Shown in pieces: positions 25,399 to 35,033 of a stretch of DNA of 64,000 bases. The stretch is from Pseudomonas monsensis. Its GTDB lineage: Bacteria; Pseudomonadota; Gammaproteobacteria; Pseudomonadales; Pseudomonadaceae. How positions within the stretch are numbered: the stretch's first letter is position 1; every line of letters begins with the position of its first letter. The DNA is taken from positions 665,001-729,000 of the forward strand of contig NZ_CP077087.1 in NCBI RefSeq assembly GCF_014268495.2. Reading direction: 5' to 3'. The translations under genes and the position numbers were made by a program. The notes below the pieces were generated by a model, which made no database searches, was not told where the DNA came from, and saw nothing but the letters and a program-made list of their open reading frames with translations.

Positions 25399-27078
25399 CT
25401 ATCTTTCATGTACGTAAGTGCCCGGCGATGCTTCACCTGGCGCGTACGCTTTGTTGCCCAGTTTGGTCGGTGCCTTTTTCAGGTTGCCCGAGCGCTCGGC
25501 CTGCCACGCCTGCCAGTACAGCCACCAGGAGTCGGTGTGCTTGGTCGAGTTCTCTTGCCATTCATCGGCACTGGCGGCCATGCCTTCGCTGGTCATGTAG
25601 CGCGATTTCGGGTTGCCCGGCGGATTCAGAATGCTCTGGATATGCCCGCTGCTCGACAACACGAACTCGACTTTGCCACCAAACAGCTGCGCCGACTTGT
25701 AGCAGGACTTCCATGGGGTGATGTGGTCGTTGGTACCGGCCAGCGAGAAGATGTCGGCCGTGACCTGCTTGAGGTCGATCGGCGTACCGCACACTTCCAG
25801 TGCATTGGGGCGGATCAGTGGGTTGTTTTTGAACATCTCGATCAGGTCGCCGTGGAACGCTGCCGGCAACCTTGTGGTGTCGTTGTTCCAGAACAGGATG
25901 TCGAACACCGGGGGCTCGTTGCCGAGCAGGTAGTTGTTGACCCAGTAGTTCCAGATCAGGTCGTTGGGGCGCATCCACGCGAAAACCTTGGCCATGTCTT
26001 TGCCTTCGAGCACACCGGCCTGGTACGAGTGACGCTTGGCGGTCTCCAGGGTCTGCTCGTCGACGAACAGGGCCACGTCGCTGTCCAGGGTGGTGTCGAG
26101 CACGCTGACCAGCAGGGTCAGCGCGTTGACCTTGTTCTCGCCGAGGGCGGCGTAGTGGCCGAGCAGGGCGGTGCAGGTGATGCCACCGGAGCAGGCGCCG
26201 AGCATGTTCACGTCTTTGCTGCCGGTGATCGCCGTGACCACGTCGACCGCTTCCTTGAGCGCATCAATGTAGGTCGACAGGCCCCACTCGCGCTGGGCCT
26301 TGGTCGGGTTGCGCCAGCTGACGATGAACGTCTGCACGTTATTGCGCAGGCAGAAACGCGCCAGGCTCTTGTCCGGGCTCAAATCGAATACGTAGAACTT
26401 GTTGATCTGTGGCGGTACCACCAGCAGTGGACGCTCGTGGACCTGCTCGGTGATCGGCTTGTACTGGATCAGTTCCAGCACGTCGTTGCGAAACACCACG
26501 GCGCCTTCGGTCACGCCGAGGCTCTTGCCGACTTCGAACGCGCCCATGTTGACCTGGCTCGGCATTCCGCCGTTGTGCACCAGATCCTTGGCCAGATGCG
26601 AGAGACCGTCGAGCAGGCTTTTGCCGCCTGTCTCGAAGAAGCGTTTTACCGCGGCCGGGTTGGCGGCGGTGTTGGTCGGGGCCATCGCTTCGGTCATCAG
26701 ATTGATGACGAAGTGGCCGCGCGCGATGTCTTTGGGTGAGAGGTTGCTGTCATCAATCCAGGCGTGGAGTTCCTTGCGCCACGCCAGGTAAGTTTGCAGA
26801 TAACGTTTGTAGAGCGGGTTCTGGCTCCACGCCGGATCGGCGAAGCGACGGTCATCGCCAGCCGGTTGCAGTTCGGATTTGCCAAACAACACGTTCTTCA
26901 GTTCGAGGCCGAAATGGGTGACGTGCCTGACGCTATGGATCGGTTGTTTTATGGCCTGTCTCAGCACCATACGAGCAGAGGCCAGCAGATCCTTTCCGCG
27001 TAGCCCAACGACGGGATTAAGCCCCAGGGTGTTTTCCGAGGCTTGGTACTTCAGGTCATCGTTATTCTTGTTACTCAT
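25399..27078 (-). CDS. phaC1: Class II poly(3-hydroxyalkanoic acid) synthase 1
   Basis: First gene of the PHA operon, 559 aa, polymerising medium-chain 3-hydroxyacyl-CoA. The lipase-like box GACSGG puts the active Cys near residue 296; Asp and His lie in NDHITPWKSCYKS and SSGHIQSILNPPGNP. N-terminus NDDLKYQASENTLGLNPVVGL is typical of class II enzymes. Confidence 0.96.
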   Translation of the reverse strand: MSNKNNDDLKYQASENTLGLNPVVGLRGKDLLASARMVLRQAIKQPIHSVRHVTHFGLELKNVLFGKSELQPAGDDRRFADPAWSQNPLYKRYLQTYLAWRKELHAWIDDSNLSPKDIARGHFVINLMTEAMAPTNTAANPAAVKRFFETGGKSLLDGLSHLAKDLVHNGGMPSQVNMGAFEVGKSLGVTEGAVVFRNDVLELIQYKPITEQVHERPLLVVPPQINKFYVFDLSPDKSLARFCLRNNVQTFIVSWRNPTKAQREWGLSTYIDALKEAVDVVTAITGSKDVNMLGACSGGITCTALLGHYAALGENKVNALTLLVSVLDTTLDSDVALFVDEQTLETAKRHSYQAGVLEGKDMAKVFAWMRPNDLIWNYWVNNYLLGNEPPVFDILFWNNDTTRLPAAFHGDLIEMFKNNPLIRPNALEVCGTPIDLKQVTADIFSLAGTNDHITPWKSCYKSAQLFGGKVEFVLSSSGHIQSILNPPGNPKSRYMTSEGMAASADEWQENSTKHTDSWWLYWQAWQAERSGNLKKAPTKLGNKAYAPGEASPGTYVHER

Positions 27079-27336
27079 CTACGACGCTCCATTGTCCTGA
27101 GACGAGTACCCGGTTTTGCACTGTGCAGTTCCACAGCCAATGCCAGGTACTACTGCTCGGGTGACCGTTAATTCTGCATAGCTGCTTTACAGTCGTAGAG
27201 CACTGCAGGGAACTTGCCAGCTCCATTGGTTACCCGAGTTTAATTTTTTTCGCAAGCGGGCCGATCCTCGGCCACACAGCGGAGCATTCAAACAGATGAA
27301 TTTAGAAAATGCCCTCTAAAGAGCAAGAGTCTCGGA
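27079..27336. promoter_or_regulatory. Upstream region of phaC1
   Basis: 258 bases between phaC1 and the DUF971 gene, with AT-rich parts (TTTAATTTTTTTCGC) that should hold the phaC1 promoter and PhaD operator. I could not pick convincing boxes. Confidence 0.4.
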
Positions 27337-27708
27337 CTAGAGCATCAGCTTGACGATCGACTCGTCCGGATCGCGGGTTTTTCCGGCGGCTTTGAGTTCA
27401 GCGAGATAGTCGGCCCAGAGTGCGTCATAACGTCGCCCCAGTTCGTAGAGATAATCCCAAGTGAACAAGCCGCTGTCGTGGCCGTCGTCGAAGGTCAGTT
27501 TCAGTGCGTAGTGACCGGCCGGTTCCAGCTTGCTCAGACCGACGTTGATCTTGCCGAATTGCAGGATCGGTTTGCCGTGGCCCTGGACCTCGGCGGAGGG
27601 GGAATGCACGCGCAGGAATTCGGCGGGCAGGGTGTACTCCTCGCCGGACGCGTAAGTGAGCGTCAGGGTTTTCGAGGCTTTGTGCAGTTTGATGTCAGTA
27701 GGAATCAT
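27337..27708 (-). CDS. DUF971 (gamma-butyrobetaine hydroxylase-like N-terminal domain) protein
   Basis: A 123-aa protein consisting only of the small domain found at the N-terminus of gamma-butyrobetaine hydroxylases. Motifs include LTYASGEEYTLPAEFLRVHSPSAE and the C-terminal FDDGHDSGLFTWDYLYELG. Its function as a stand-alone protein is not established; in other organisms related domains take part in iron-sulphur handling. It is next to hslU and separated from it by a REP-like repeat. Confidence 0.88.
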   Translation of the reverse strand: MIPTDIKLHKASKTLTLTYASGEEYTLPAEFLRVHSPSAEVQGHGKPILQFGKINVGLSKLEPAGHYALKLTFDDGHDSGLFTWDYLYELGRRYDALWADYLAELKAAGKTRDPDESIVKLML

Positions 27709-27721
27709 AGGAAAAGCCTTC

Positions 27722-27770
27722 AGCTGCGAGCTACAAGCGGCAAGCTTAACTCAGCTTGCCGCTCGCAGCT
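27722..27770. repeat. REP-like inverted repeat (AGCTGCGAGC...)
   Basis: AGCTGCGAGCTACAAGCGGCAAGCT pairs imperfectly with AGCTTGCCGCTCGCAGCT, followed by another partial copy to about 27785. Same family as 25335-25385. Confidence 0.75.
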
Positions 27771-27784
27771 TGCGGCTTGCCGCT

Positions 27785-29122
27785 CTACAGAATGTAGCGG
27801 GACAGGTCTTCGTTCTGCGCCAATTCGCCGAGGTGGCTGTTGACGTATTCCGCGTCGATCAGAATCGGCTTCTCATCGTGGGTGCTGGCGAGGTCGCCGG
27901 CACTGAACGACACCTCTTCGAGCAGACGCTCAAGCAGGGTGTGCAGGCGACGGGCACCGATGTTCTCGGTCTTCTCGTTGACCTGCCAGGCGATCTCCGC
28001 CAGACGCTTGATGCCTTCCGGCTGGAACTGGATGTTCAGGCCTTCGGTTTTCAACAGCGCGCAGTATTGCTCGGTGAGCGATGCATGCGGTTCGCTGAGG
28101 ATGCGTTCGAAGTCTTCCGGGCTCAGGGCCTTGAGTTCGACGCGGATCGGCAGACGACCCTGAAGTTCAGGCACCAGGTCGCTCGGCTTGCTCAGGTGGA
28201 ACGCGCCGGACGCAATGAACAGGATGTGGTCAGTCTTGACCATGCCCAGCTTGGTGTTGACGGTGCAGCCTTCGATCAGCGGCAGCAGGTCGCGCTGTAC
28301 GCCTTCACGGGACACATCGGCACCGCCGACATTGCCACGCTTGGCGACCTTGTCGATCTCGTCGATGAACACGATGCCGTGCTGTTCAACGGCTTCCAGC
28401 GCCTTGGCTTTCAGCTCTTCTTCGTTGACCAGGCGCCCGGCTTCTTCGTCGCGCACCAGCTTCAGTGCTTCTTTGACCTTGAGCTTGCGCGCCTTCTTCT
28501 TGCCCTTGCCCATATTGGCGAACAGTGATTGCAGCTGGTTGGTCATCTCCTCCATGCCAGGCGGCGTGGCGATTTCGATGCCGGACACCTCGGCCACTTC
28601 GATCTCGATTTCCTTGTCATCCAGCTGACCTTCGCGCAGGCGCTTGCGGAACAGCTGACGGGTATTGGAGTCGGTGCTCGGCGCTTCTTCATTGCTAAAG
28701 CCCATGCGCGCCGGCGGCAGCAGTGCGTCGAGGATACGGTCCTCGGCAGCGTCTTCGGCGCGATGACGCACGCGAGTCATTTCCTGCTCGCGAAGCATCT
28801 TGATCGCGGCGTCGGCCAGATCACGGATGATCGATTCGACGTCACGGCCGACGTAGCCGACTTCGGTGAACTTGGTCGCTTCGACTTTGATGAACGGCGC
28901 GTTGGCCAGTTTCGCCAAACGACGGGCGATCTCGGTTTTACCGACACCGGTCGGGCCGATCATCAGGATGTTCTTCGGGGTCACTTCAACGCGCAGCTCT
29001 TCAGGCAGCTGCATGCGGCGCCAGCGGTTGCGCAAGGCAATCGCGACGGCGCGCTTGGCATCGTCCTGGCCGATGATATGGCGGTTGAGTTCGTGGACGA
29101 TTTCGCGGGGAGTCATGGACAT
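27785..29122 (-). CDS. hslU: ATP-dependent protease ATPase subunit HslU
   Basis: AAA+ unfoldase of the HslUV (ClpYQ) protease, 445 aa. Walker A GPTGVGKT is at residues 56-63, Walker B/sensor is FIDEIDKVAKRG, and the C-terminal tail SRYIL inserts into HslV. The pore motif GYVGRD is at about 90-95. Co-directional with hslV, 48 bases apart. Confidence 0.97.
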   Translation of the reverse strand: MSMTPREIVHELNRHIIGQDDAKRAVAIALRNRWRRMQLPEELRVEVTPKNILMIGPTGVGKTEIARRLAKLANAPFIKVEATKFTEVGYVGRDVESIIRDLADAAIKMLREQEMTRVRHRAEDAAEDRILDALLPPARMGFSNEEAPSTDSNTRQLFRKRLREGQLDDKEIEIEVAEVSGIEIATPPGMEEMTNQLQSLFANMGKGKKKARKLKVKEALKLVRDEEAGRLVNEEELKAKALEAVEQHGIVFIDEIDKVAKRGNVGGADVSREGVQRDLLPLIEGCTVNTKLGMVKTDHILFIASGAFHLSKPSDLVPELQGRLPIRVELKALSPEDFERILSEPHASLTEQYCALLKTEGLNIQFQPEGIKRLAEIAWQVNEKTENIGARRLHTLLERLLEEVSFSAGDLASTHDEKPILIDAEYVNSHLGELAQNEDLSRYIL

Positions 29123-29170
29123 AGTAATTGACGGTCCTCAAGCAGAAACAAGCCGTGGCACAGGGCCGTA

Positions 29171-29707
29171 TCAGGCTTCTTCAGCGAGATCCTGCTCCTC
29201 AATGGTCTGAGTGTGGTTGGTGAATACGCAGATGTCGGCAGCGATGCCCAGTGCGGTTTCGACGATTTCACGGGCCGACAGGTCGGTCTTTTTCAACAGC
29301 GCGCTGGCTGCAGCCTGGGCGTAACCGCCACCGGAACCCATGGCGATCAGGCCATTCTCGGGTTCGACCACGTCGCCGTTGCCGGTGATGATCAGGGATG
29401 CGTCCTTGTTGGCGACCGCGAGCATGGCTTCGAGGCGGCTCAGGGAGCGGTCGGTGCGCCATTCTTTGGCGAGTTCGACGGCGGCGCGGATCAGGTGGCC
29501 CTGATGTTTCTCGAGTTGGCCTTCGAAACGTTCGAACAGGGTAAAGGCGTCGGCGGTGGCACCGGCGAAACCGGCGATGACCTGGCCGTGGTACAGGCGA
29601 CGCACCTTTTTGGCGTTGCCTTTCATCACGGTATTGCCGAGAGAAACCTGGCCGTCGCCGCCCATGACGACTTTGCCGTGGCGGCGGACTGAAACGATGG
29701 TGGTCAA
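29171..29707 (-). CDS. hslV: ATP-dependent protease peptidase subunit HslV
   Basis: Proteasome-like threonine peptidase, 178 aa. The start is a TTG at 29707: the next residues TTIVSVRRHGK are the invariant N-terminus, whose first Thr becomes the nucleophile after Met removal, so the longer frame to 29755 cannot be right. GGDGQVSLG and GGGYAQAAASAL are family motifs. GGAGA lies upstream of the TTG. First gene of hslVU. Confidence 0.96.
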   Translation of the reverse strand: MTTIVSVRRHGKVVMGGDGQVSLGNTVMKGNAKKVRRLYHGQVIAGFAGATADAFTLFERFEGQLEKHQGHLIRAAVELAKEWRTDRSLSRLEAMLAVANKDASLIITGNGDVVEPENGLIAMGSGGGYAQAAASALLKKTDLSAREIVETALGIAADICVFTNHTQTIEEQDLAEEA

Positions 29708-29846
29708 GGGAAGAGTCTCCACGCAGCGGGGCGAAAATGCCTTATGCCCATTCATATGGGGGTGCTGGAGAGGATTTCAACCGGGGAGGGTGCGGAGGGA
29801 CGAACGGCGCCGGGCAGATCAGAATTTTGTGGTGCTGGTTATGACG

Positions 29847-29917
29847 CCTTCGCGAGCAAGCTCGCTCCCACAGGGACAGCGCATAGCCTGTGGGAGCGAG
29901 CCTGCTCCGGGCGGCGT
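29847..29917. repeat. REPIN, asymmetric
   Basis: Left arm CCTTCGCGAGCAAGCTCGCTCCCACAG (29847-29873) with a right arm starting CTGTGGGAGCGAGCCTGCTCC (29888) whose outer end diverges to GGGCGGCGTTCCGACGAAG. Confidence 0.8.
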
Positions 29918-29954
29918 TCCGACGAAGAACGATGACACGGTGACTCTGACGAAA

Positions 29955-30671
29955 TCAGCGGCTCTGGCGTTGTTGTAACAACAGGTTGCTGAAGCCGGCG
30001 CCGGCCAGTTGTTTCTGGGCCGTGGTCAGTTGTTCGCGGTTGCTGAACGGGCCGACCAATACGCGGTACCAGGTCTCATCCTTCACGGTGCCGGACTCAA
30101 CCGCCACGGCCTGGCCGAGCAGAATGATCTGTGCACGGACCTTGTCGGCATCCGCCTCTTTGCGGAACGAACCCGCCTGGAGGAAGAATTTGGTCACGGG
30201 CGCCGCTTTGCTCACGGGTGGCGCTGGCGGCGGGGTGATCCCGGCCAGTGCTGCCTGCGCGCGCGCGGTGTCGATCTTCGCCGCTTCCGCAGGGGTGACC
30301 GGCGTCGTCGGGATCGCCGGCACTTGCGGCGTCGGCAGGGTTTTCTCCGGCACGGCGTCCGGCGGCACGATCACTTCCGATTCCGGCAGCAAGGTGTAGA
30401 AGTCGTACTTCGGCTTCACCGGTTGCGTCGGGCTCGGCGGGGTCTTGTTGGCCTCGGCGATCTTCGACGCTTTCTGCTGCTGCGCCTGTTCGACCTTCTC
30501 GCGCTTGACCGTGTCGCTGCCCTTGCCCGGTTCCAGTTTCATCAGGAACACGATGAACGCGCCGACCGTCAGGCCGATGGCCATCCACAGCCAACCCGGA
30601 ATCGGTTGCTTCGCAGGAGCTTGGTAACGGCTGGCGCCACGCTTGGGTGCAGGTTTTTTCTTGGCAGCCAA
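29955..30671 (-). CDS. SPOR-domain (FtsN-like) membrane protein
   Basis: A 238-aa single-pass inner-membrane protein: basic cytoplasmic N-terminus (AAKKKPAPKRG), one helix at about 26-44 (WLWMAIGLTVGAFIVFL), a Pro/Thr-rich periplasmic linker, and a C-terminal SPOR domain (FFLQAGSFRKEADADKVRAQ ... VGPFSNREQLTTA). SPOR domains bind denuded septal peptidoglycan, so a division role like FtsN is likely. The start is a TTG at 30671, one base after the argS stop, with GGAG ten bases upstream inside argS: the two are coupled. Confidence 0.9.
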   Translation of the reverse strand: MAAKKKPAPKRGASRYQAPAKQPIPGWLWMAIGLTVGAFIVFLMKLEPGKGSDTVKREKVEQAQQQKASKIAEANKTPPSPTQPVKPKYDFYTLLPESEVIVPPDAVPEKTLPTPQVPAIPTTPVTPAEAAKIDTARAQAALAGITPPPAPPVSKAAPVTKFFLQAGSFRKEADADKVRAQIILLGQAVAVESGTVKDETWYRVLVGPFSNREQLTTAQKQLAGAGFSNLLLQQRQSR

Positions 30672-30672
30672 C

Positions 30673-32409
30673 TTACATACGCTCCAGAGTTTCCAGGCCC
30701 AACAGTTCCAGGCCTTGCTTGAGAGTACGACCGGTCAGCGCGGCCAGACGCAGACGGCTCTGCATCTGGGCCGGCGTTTCGGCGGCGAGGATCGGGCAGT
30801 TCTCGTAGAAGCTGGAGAACAGACCGGCAACGTCGTACAGATAGGTGCAGAGAATGTGCGGCGTGCCTTTGTCGGACACGTTGTTCAGCACTTCGCCGAA
30901 CTGCGCCAGTTTCGCCGCCAGCTCTTGCTCGTGTGCGGCTTCCAGCACGATCTGGCCATCGACTTCGCTGAAGTCCTTGCCCAGTTTGCGGAACACCCCG
31001 GCCACACGGGTATAGGCGTACAACAGGTACGGCGCGGTATTGCCTTCGAAGTTGAGCATCAGGTCGAAGTTGAAGCTGTAGTCGCTGGTGCGGTGTTTCG
31101 ACAGGTCGGCGTATTTCACCGCACCGATGCCGACCACCTTGGCGATGTTGCGCAGTTCGTCTTCGGCCAGTTCCGGGTTCTTTTCTTTCACCAGGTTGTA
31201 GGCACGTTCCTGCGCTTCGGTCAGCAGGTCGATCAGCTTCACGGTGCCGCCGTCACGGGTCTTGAACGGACGGCCATCGGCGCCGTTCATTGTGCCGAAG
31301 CCCATGTGCTCCATCTCCATCGGATGGGTGACAAAACCGGCCTTGCGCGCTACAGCGAACACTTGCTGGAAGTGCAGGGCCTGACGCTGATCGACGAAGT
31401 ACAGCGCGCGGTCGGCCTTGAGCTTGCCGCTGCGGTAGCGCACAGCCGCCAGGTCAGTGGTGGCGTACAGGTAGCCGCCGTCGGCCTTGACGATGATCAC
31501 CGGCAGCGGGTCGCCGTCGGCGTTCTTGAACTCGTCGAGGAACACGCACTGGGCGCCGTTGCTCTCGACCAGCATGCCGGCGGCTTTCAGGTCGTTGACC
31601 ACATTGATCAAGTCGTCGTTGTAGGCGCTTTCGCCCATCACGTCGGCCATGGTCAGTTTGACGTTGAGCAGTTCGTAGATCTTCTGGCAGTGCGACAGCG
31701 AGATGTCCTTGAACTTGGTCCACAGTGCCAGGCACTCGGTGTCGCCGGCCTGCAGCTTGACCACCAGGCCACGGGCGCGGTCGGCGAACTCTTCGGACTC
31801 GTCGAAACGCTGCTTGGCGGCGCGGTAGAAGTTTTCCAGATCAGACAGCTCGTCGCTGGTGATCGGGTTTTCCTGCAGATAAGCCATCAACATGCCGAAC
31901 TGGGTGCCCCAGTCGCCGACGTGGTTCTGGCGGATCACTTCGTCGCCGAGGAATTCCAGCACGCGGGCCACGCCGTCGCCGATGATGGTCGAGCGCAAGT
32001 GGCCGACGTGCATCTCTTTGGCCAGGTTCGGCGCCGACAGGTCAACCACGGTGCGCTGCGCCGGGCCGGCCTTGCGCACGCCTACGTGAGCGTCGGCCAG
32101 GGCGGCATCGAGACGATTGGCCAGGGCCTGGGTGTTCTGGAAGAAATTGATGAAGCCCGGACCGGCGATTTCGGCCTTGGTGACGTTTTCGTCGGCCGGC
32201 AGCGCGGCGATGATTTTTTCCGCCAGATCGCGCGGCTTCATGCCCGCAGGCTTGGCCAGCATCATGGCGATGTTGCTGGCGAAGTCACCGTGGGTCTTGT
32301 CGCGGGCGTTCTCCACCTGAATCGCCGGCGACAGGCCTTCAGGCAACACACCTTCGTTGACGAGTTGGGTGAGGGCTTGTTGGATCAGCTGGCGAATGGT
32401 GTCTTTCAT
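30673..32409 (-). CDS. argS: Arginyl-tRNA synthetase
   Basis: Class I tRNA synthetase, 578 aa, charging tRNA-Arg. Start at 32409 (MKDTIRQLIQQAL); the frame continues to 32541 without family sequence. HIGH-type motif is in SAPNLAKEMHVGHLRSTIIGD; the N-terminal Add-1 domain and the C-terminal anticodon-binding DALR domain (YDVAGLFSSFYENCPIL) are complete. Confidence 0.97.
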   Translation of the reverse strand: MKDTIRQLIQQALTQLVNEGVLPEGLSPAIQVENARDKTHGDFASNIAMMLAKPAGMKPRDLAEKIIAALPADENVTKAEIAGPGFINFFQNTQALANRLDAALADAHVGVRKAGPAQRTVVDLSAPNLAKEMHVGHLRSTIIGDGVARVLEFLGDEVIRQNHVGDWGTQFGMLMAYLQENPITSDELSDLENFYRAAKQRFDESEEFADRARGLVVKLQAGDTECLALWTKFKDISLSHCQKIYELLNVKLTMADVMGESAYNDDLINVVNDLKAAGMLVESNGAQCVFLDEFKNADGDPLPVIIVKADGGYLYATTDLAAVRYRSGKLKADRALYFVDQRQALHFQQVFAVARKAGFVTHPMEMEHMGFGTMNGADGRPFKTRDGGTVKLIDLLTEAQERAYNLVKEKNPELAEDELRNIAKVVGIGAVKYADLSKHRTSDYSFNFDLMLNFEGNTAPYLLYAYTRVAGVFRKLGKDFSEVDGQIVLEAAHEQELAAKLAQFGEVLNNVSDKGTPHILCTYLYDVAGLFSSFYENCPILAAETPAQMQSRLRLAALTGRTLKQGLELLGLETLERM

Positions 32410-32542
32410 GGTCTTCTCTTTCGACCGCAAGCGCGGCGGCGCATCAATGCGCGGGTGGAAAAACTGGGCATTATCCGTTGCGAAGACGGGCTTGCCAACC
32501 TTAGCAGGCCGCTTATGGATATGTGGTGACATCAAAGGCAAA

Positions 32543-32614
32543 AGATCGCAGCCTGCGGCAGCGCCTGCAGGTAATTGCCTATTCCTCTGCAGGTGCTGCC
32601 GCAGGCTGCGATCT
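32543..32614. repeat. REPIN: inverted pair of AGATCGCAGCCTGCGGCAGC
   Basis: 28-base arms, AGATCGCAGCCTGCGGCAGCGCCTGCAG (32543-32570) and CTGCAGGTGCTGCCGCAGGCTGCGATCT (32587-32614), one mismatch, 16-base centre. A different family from the GTGGGAGC repeats; it separates priA from argS. Confidence 0.93.
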
Positions 32615-32622
32615 ATTGAGCT

Positions 32623-34842
32623 TCAGTACAAATCGACCGGATCAACATCCAGCGACCAGCGCACCGCCCGCCCGCTCGGCATCTGCTCCAGCACCAGCAA
32701 CCAACTGGCGAGCAACCGATGCAGAGGCGCTCGTGCTGTCGCCTGCAACAACAACTGCGCGCGATAGCGCCCGGCCCGCCGTTCCATCGGCGCCGGCACC
32801 GGCCCGAGCAACTCAATCCCGCTCAGATGCTGCTCGGCCAGCAAGCGTTCGGCCTCGCTGCACGCTTCATCGAGAAAGCCTTCAGCCTGCCCCGGCTTGT
32901 GCGCTTCGGCACGCAACAGCGCCAGATGCGCAAACGGCGGCAGCCCCGCAGCGCGGCGCTCACTCAGGGCCTGCTCGGCAAAGGCGAAGTAACCCTGCTC
33001 GGTCAACTGCACTAATAAAGGATGGTCGGCCAGGTGTGTCTGGATGATCACCTTGCCCGGCTCTTCTGCCCGCCCGGCGCGCCCGGCCACCTGCACGATC
33101 AACTGCGCCATACGCTCACTGGCGCGGAAGTCGCCGGAGAACAGGCCGCCATCGGCATCGAGGATCGACACCAGCGTGACGCGCGGAAAATGGTGCCCCT
33201 TGGCCAGCATCTGCGTGCCGACCAGAATGCACGGCTGACCCTTCTGGATCGTCGCGAACAACTGATTCATCGCGTCCTTGCGCGAGGTGCTGTCGCGATC
33301 GACCCGCAGCACCGGGTAATCGGGAAACAGAATCGCCAGCCGCTCTTCGGCCCGCTCGGTGCCGGCGCCCACCGGACGCAGATCGACTTTGTTGCATTTC
33401 GGGCACTGGCGCGGCGTGCGTTCGACATAACCGCAGTGATGGCAGCGCAGTTCGCCGTAGCGTTGGTGCACGGTCATCCGCGCGTCACAGCGCGAACACT
33501 CGGACATCCAGCCGCAATCGTGGCACAGCAACGTCGGGGCGAAACCGCGACGGTTGAGGAACACCAGCACTTGCTGGCCATTGGCGAGGGTCTGGCCGAT
33601 GGCTTGCTGCATCGGTCCGGAAATGCCGCTGTCCAGTGGACGGCTTTTTACATCCAGCCGCAAGAAACGGGGTTGCTTGGCACCGCCGGCACGTTCATTC
33701 AGGCGTAGGAGCCCATACCGTCCGGTGTAGGCGTTGTGCAGGCTTTCCAGCGAAGGCGTGGCGGAGCCGAGGACGATCGGGATGTTTTCCTGCCGTGCGC
33801 GTACCAGCGCCAGATCGCGGGCGTGGTAGCGCAAACCTTCCTGCTGCTTATAAGAGCCATCGTGCTCTTCGTCGATGATGATCAGCCCCGGGTTCTTCAT
33901 CGGGGTGAACAGCGCCGAGCGGGTGCCGATAATAATGTCGGCCTCGCCATCACGGGCCGCGAGCCAGGCGTCAAGGCGTTCGCGGTCGTTGACGGCCGAA
34001 TGCAGCAAGGCGATGCGCGCATTGAAACGCTGTTCGAAGCGCGCCAGGGTTTGCGGGCCGAGGTTGATCTCCGGGATCAGCACCAGCGCCTGTTTGCCGG
34101 CTTCGAGGGTTTCGCGGATCAGCTGTAAATAGACTTCAGTCTTGCCGCTGCCCGTGACCCCGGCCAGCAGAAAAGCGTGATAGCTGTCGAACCCGGCCCG
34201 GATCGCTTCGTAAGCGGCGCGTTGTTCGGTGTTGAGTGGCAACTCCGGCTGGGCCAGCCAGTGCTCATGACGAGCGCCGGGGGCGTGGCGCCGGATCTCC
34301 ACTTGTACCAGGTTCTTCGCCAGCAGCAGGTCGAGGCTGTCTTTGCTCAGCATCAGTTTGCTCAGCAACTGATGGGCCACACCGTGCGGATGCTGCGCCA
34401 GTGTCGCCAGTGCTTCACGCTGGCGCGGGGCGCGGGCGATGCGCGAATCATCGAGGCTGGCGCCAGGTACGACCGACCAGAAGCGCTCCTGACGGGCCTC
34501 GGCCAGTTCGCCCTGGCGCAGTAATACCGGCAGGGCCCAGCTCAAGGTGTCGCCGAGGCTGTGCTGGTAATACTGCGACGTCCACAGGCACAGCTTGAAC
34601 AGTGCTGGCGGCAACGGCGGCTCGGCATCAAGCAGGGCCAGCGCCGGTTTGAGTTTTTCCACCGGCACTTCGCTGGTGTCGGTGACCTCGACCAGAATCC
34701 CTATCATCTCGCGCCGACCGAACGGCACCCGCAGGCGCATGCCCGGTTGCAACTGGGCGCGCAGCACGCCGGCCGGCGCCCGATAGTCGAACAGGCGGCG
34801 CAAGGGCGAAGGCAGGGCGAGGCGCAGAATGGCGTCGGGCAC
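32623..34842 (-). CDS. priA: Primosomal protein N' (replication restart helicase PriA)
   Basis: PriA, 739 aa, recognises stalled forks and loads the replisome. N-terminal 3'-DNA-binding domain, helicase core with Walker A GVTGSGKTEVY and DEEHDGSYKQ, and the Zn-binding insert with CHDCGWMSECSRC and CHHCGYVERTPRQCPKC are all visible. The likely start is a GTG at 34842 without a clear Shine-Dalgarno. Divergent from rpmE. Confidence 0.96.
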   Translation of the reverse strand: MPDAILRLALPSPLRRLFDYRAPAGVLRAQLQPGMRLRVPFGRREMIGILVEVTDTSEVPVEKLKPALALLDAEPPLPPALFKLCLWTSQYYQHSLGDTLSWALPVLLRQGELAEARQERFWSVVPGASLDDSRIARAPRQREALATLAQHPHGVAHQLLSKLMLSKDSLDLLLAKNLVQVEIRRHAPGARHEHWLAQPELPLNTEQRAAYEAIRAGFDSYHAFLLAGVTGSGKTEVYLQLIRETLEAGKQALVLIPEINLGPQTLARFEQRFNARIALLHSAVNDRERLDAWLAARDGEADIIIGTRSALFTPMKNPGLIIIDEEHDGSYKQQEGLRYHARDLALVRARQENIPIVLGSATPSLESLHNAYTGRYGLLRLNERAGGAKQPRFLRLDVKSRPLDSGISGPMQQAIGQTLANGQQVLVFLNRRGFAPTLLCHDCGWMSECSRCDARMTVHQRYGELRCHHCGYVERTPRQCPKCNKVDLRPVGAGTERAEERLAILFPDYPVLRVDRDSTSRKDAMNQLFATIQKGQPCILVGTQMLAKGHHFPRVTLVSILDADGGLFSGDFRASERMAQLIVQVAGRAGRAEEPGKVIIQTHLADHPLLVQLTEQGYFAFAEQALSERRAAGLPPFAHLALLRAEAHKPGQAEGFLDEACSEAERLLAEQHLSGIELLGPVPAPMERRAGRYRAQLLLQATARAPLHRLLASWLLVLEQMPSGRAVRWSLDVDPVDLY

Positions 34843-34891
34843 GCGGGGGGATCTCTATAAGCGCAAAATAAGGTAGTGAGCGCAGATCAAT

Positions 34892-34980
34892 TGTGGGAGC
34901 GAGCTTGCTCGCGAATGCGGTGTGCCAGTTGATGACTCAGTGCCTGACACACCGCATTCGCGAGCAAGCTCGCTCCCACA
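34892..34980. repeat. REPIN with 33-base arms
   Basis: TGTGGGAGCGAGCTTGCTCGCGAATGCGGTGTG and its exact reverse complement CACACCGCATTCGCGAGCAAGCTCGCTCCCACA, 23 bases apart, between divergent priA and rpmE. Confidence 0.95.
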
Positions 34981-35033
34981 GTGGAGTACGTTCAAGGCCG
35001 GGAGCCTAGCAGACGGTCGGTCTCAGGGACAGC

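Noticed and set aside
27079..27336. Sigma-54 promoter for phaC1
   Set aside because: I looked for TGGCAC-N5-TTGC on the coding strand and found only poor partial matches.
29708..29755. Longer HslV with an upstream ATG
   Set aside because: The catalytic Thr must be residue 2, which only the TTG at 29707 provides.
30643..32529. 628-codon frame opposite argS
   Set aside because: Shadow of argS; no recognisable motif or start site.
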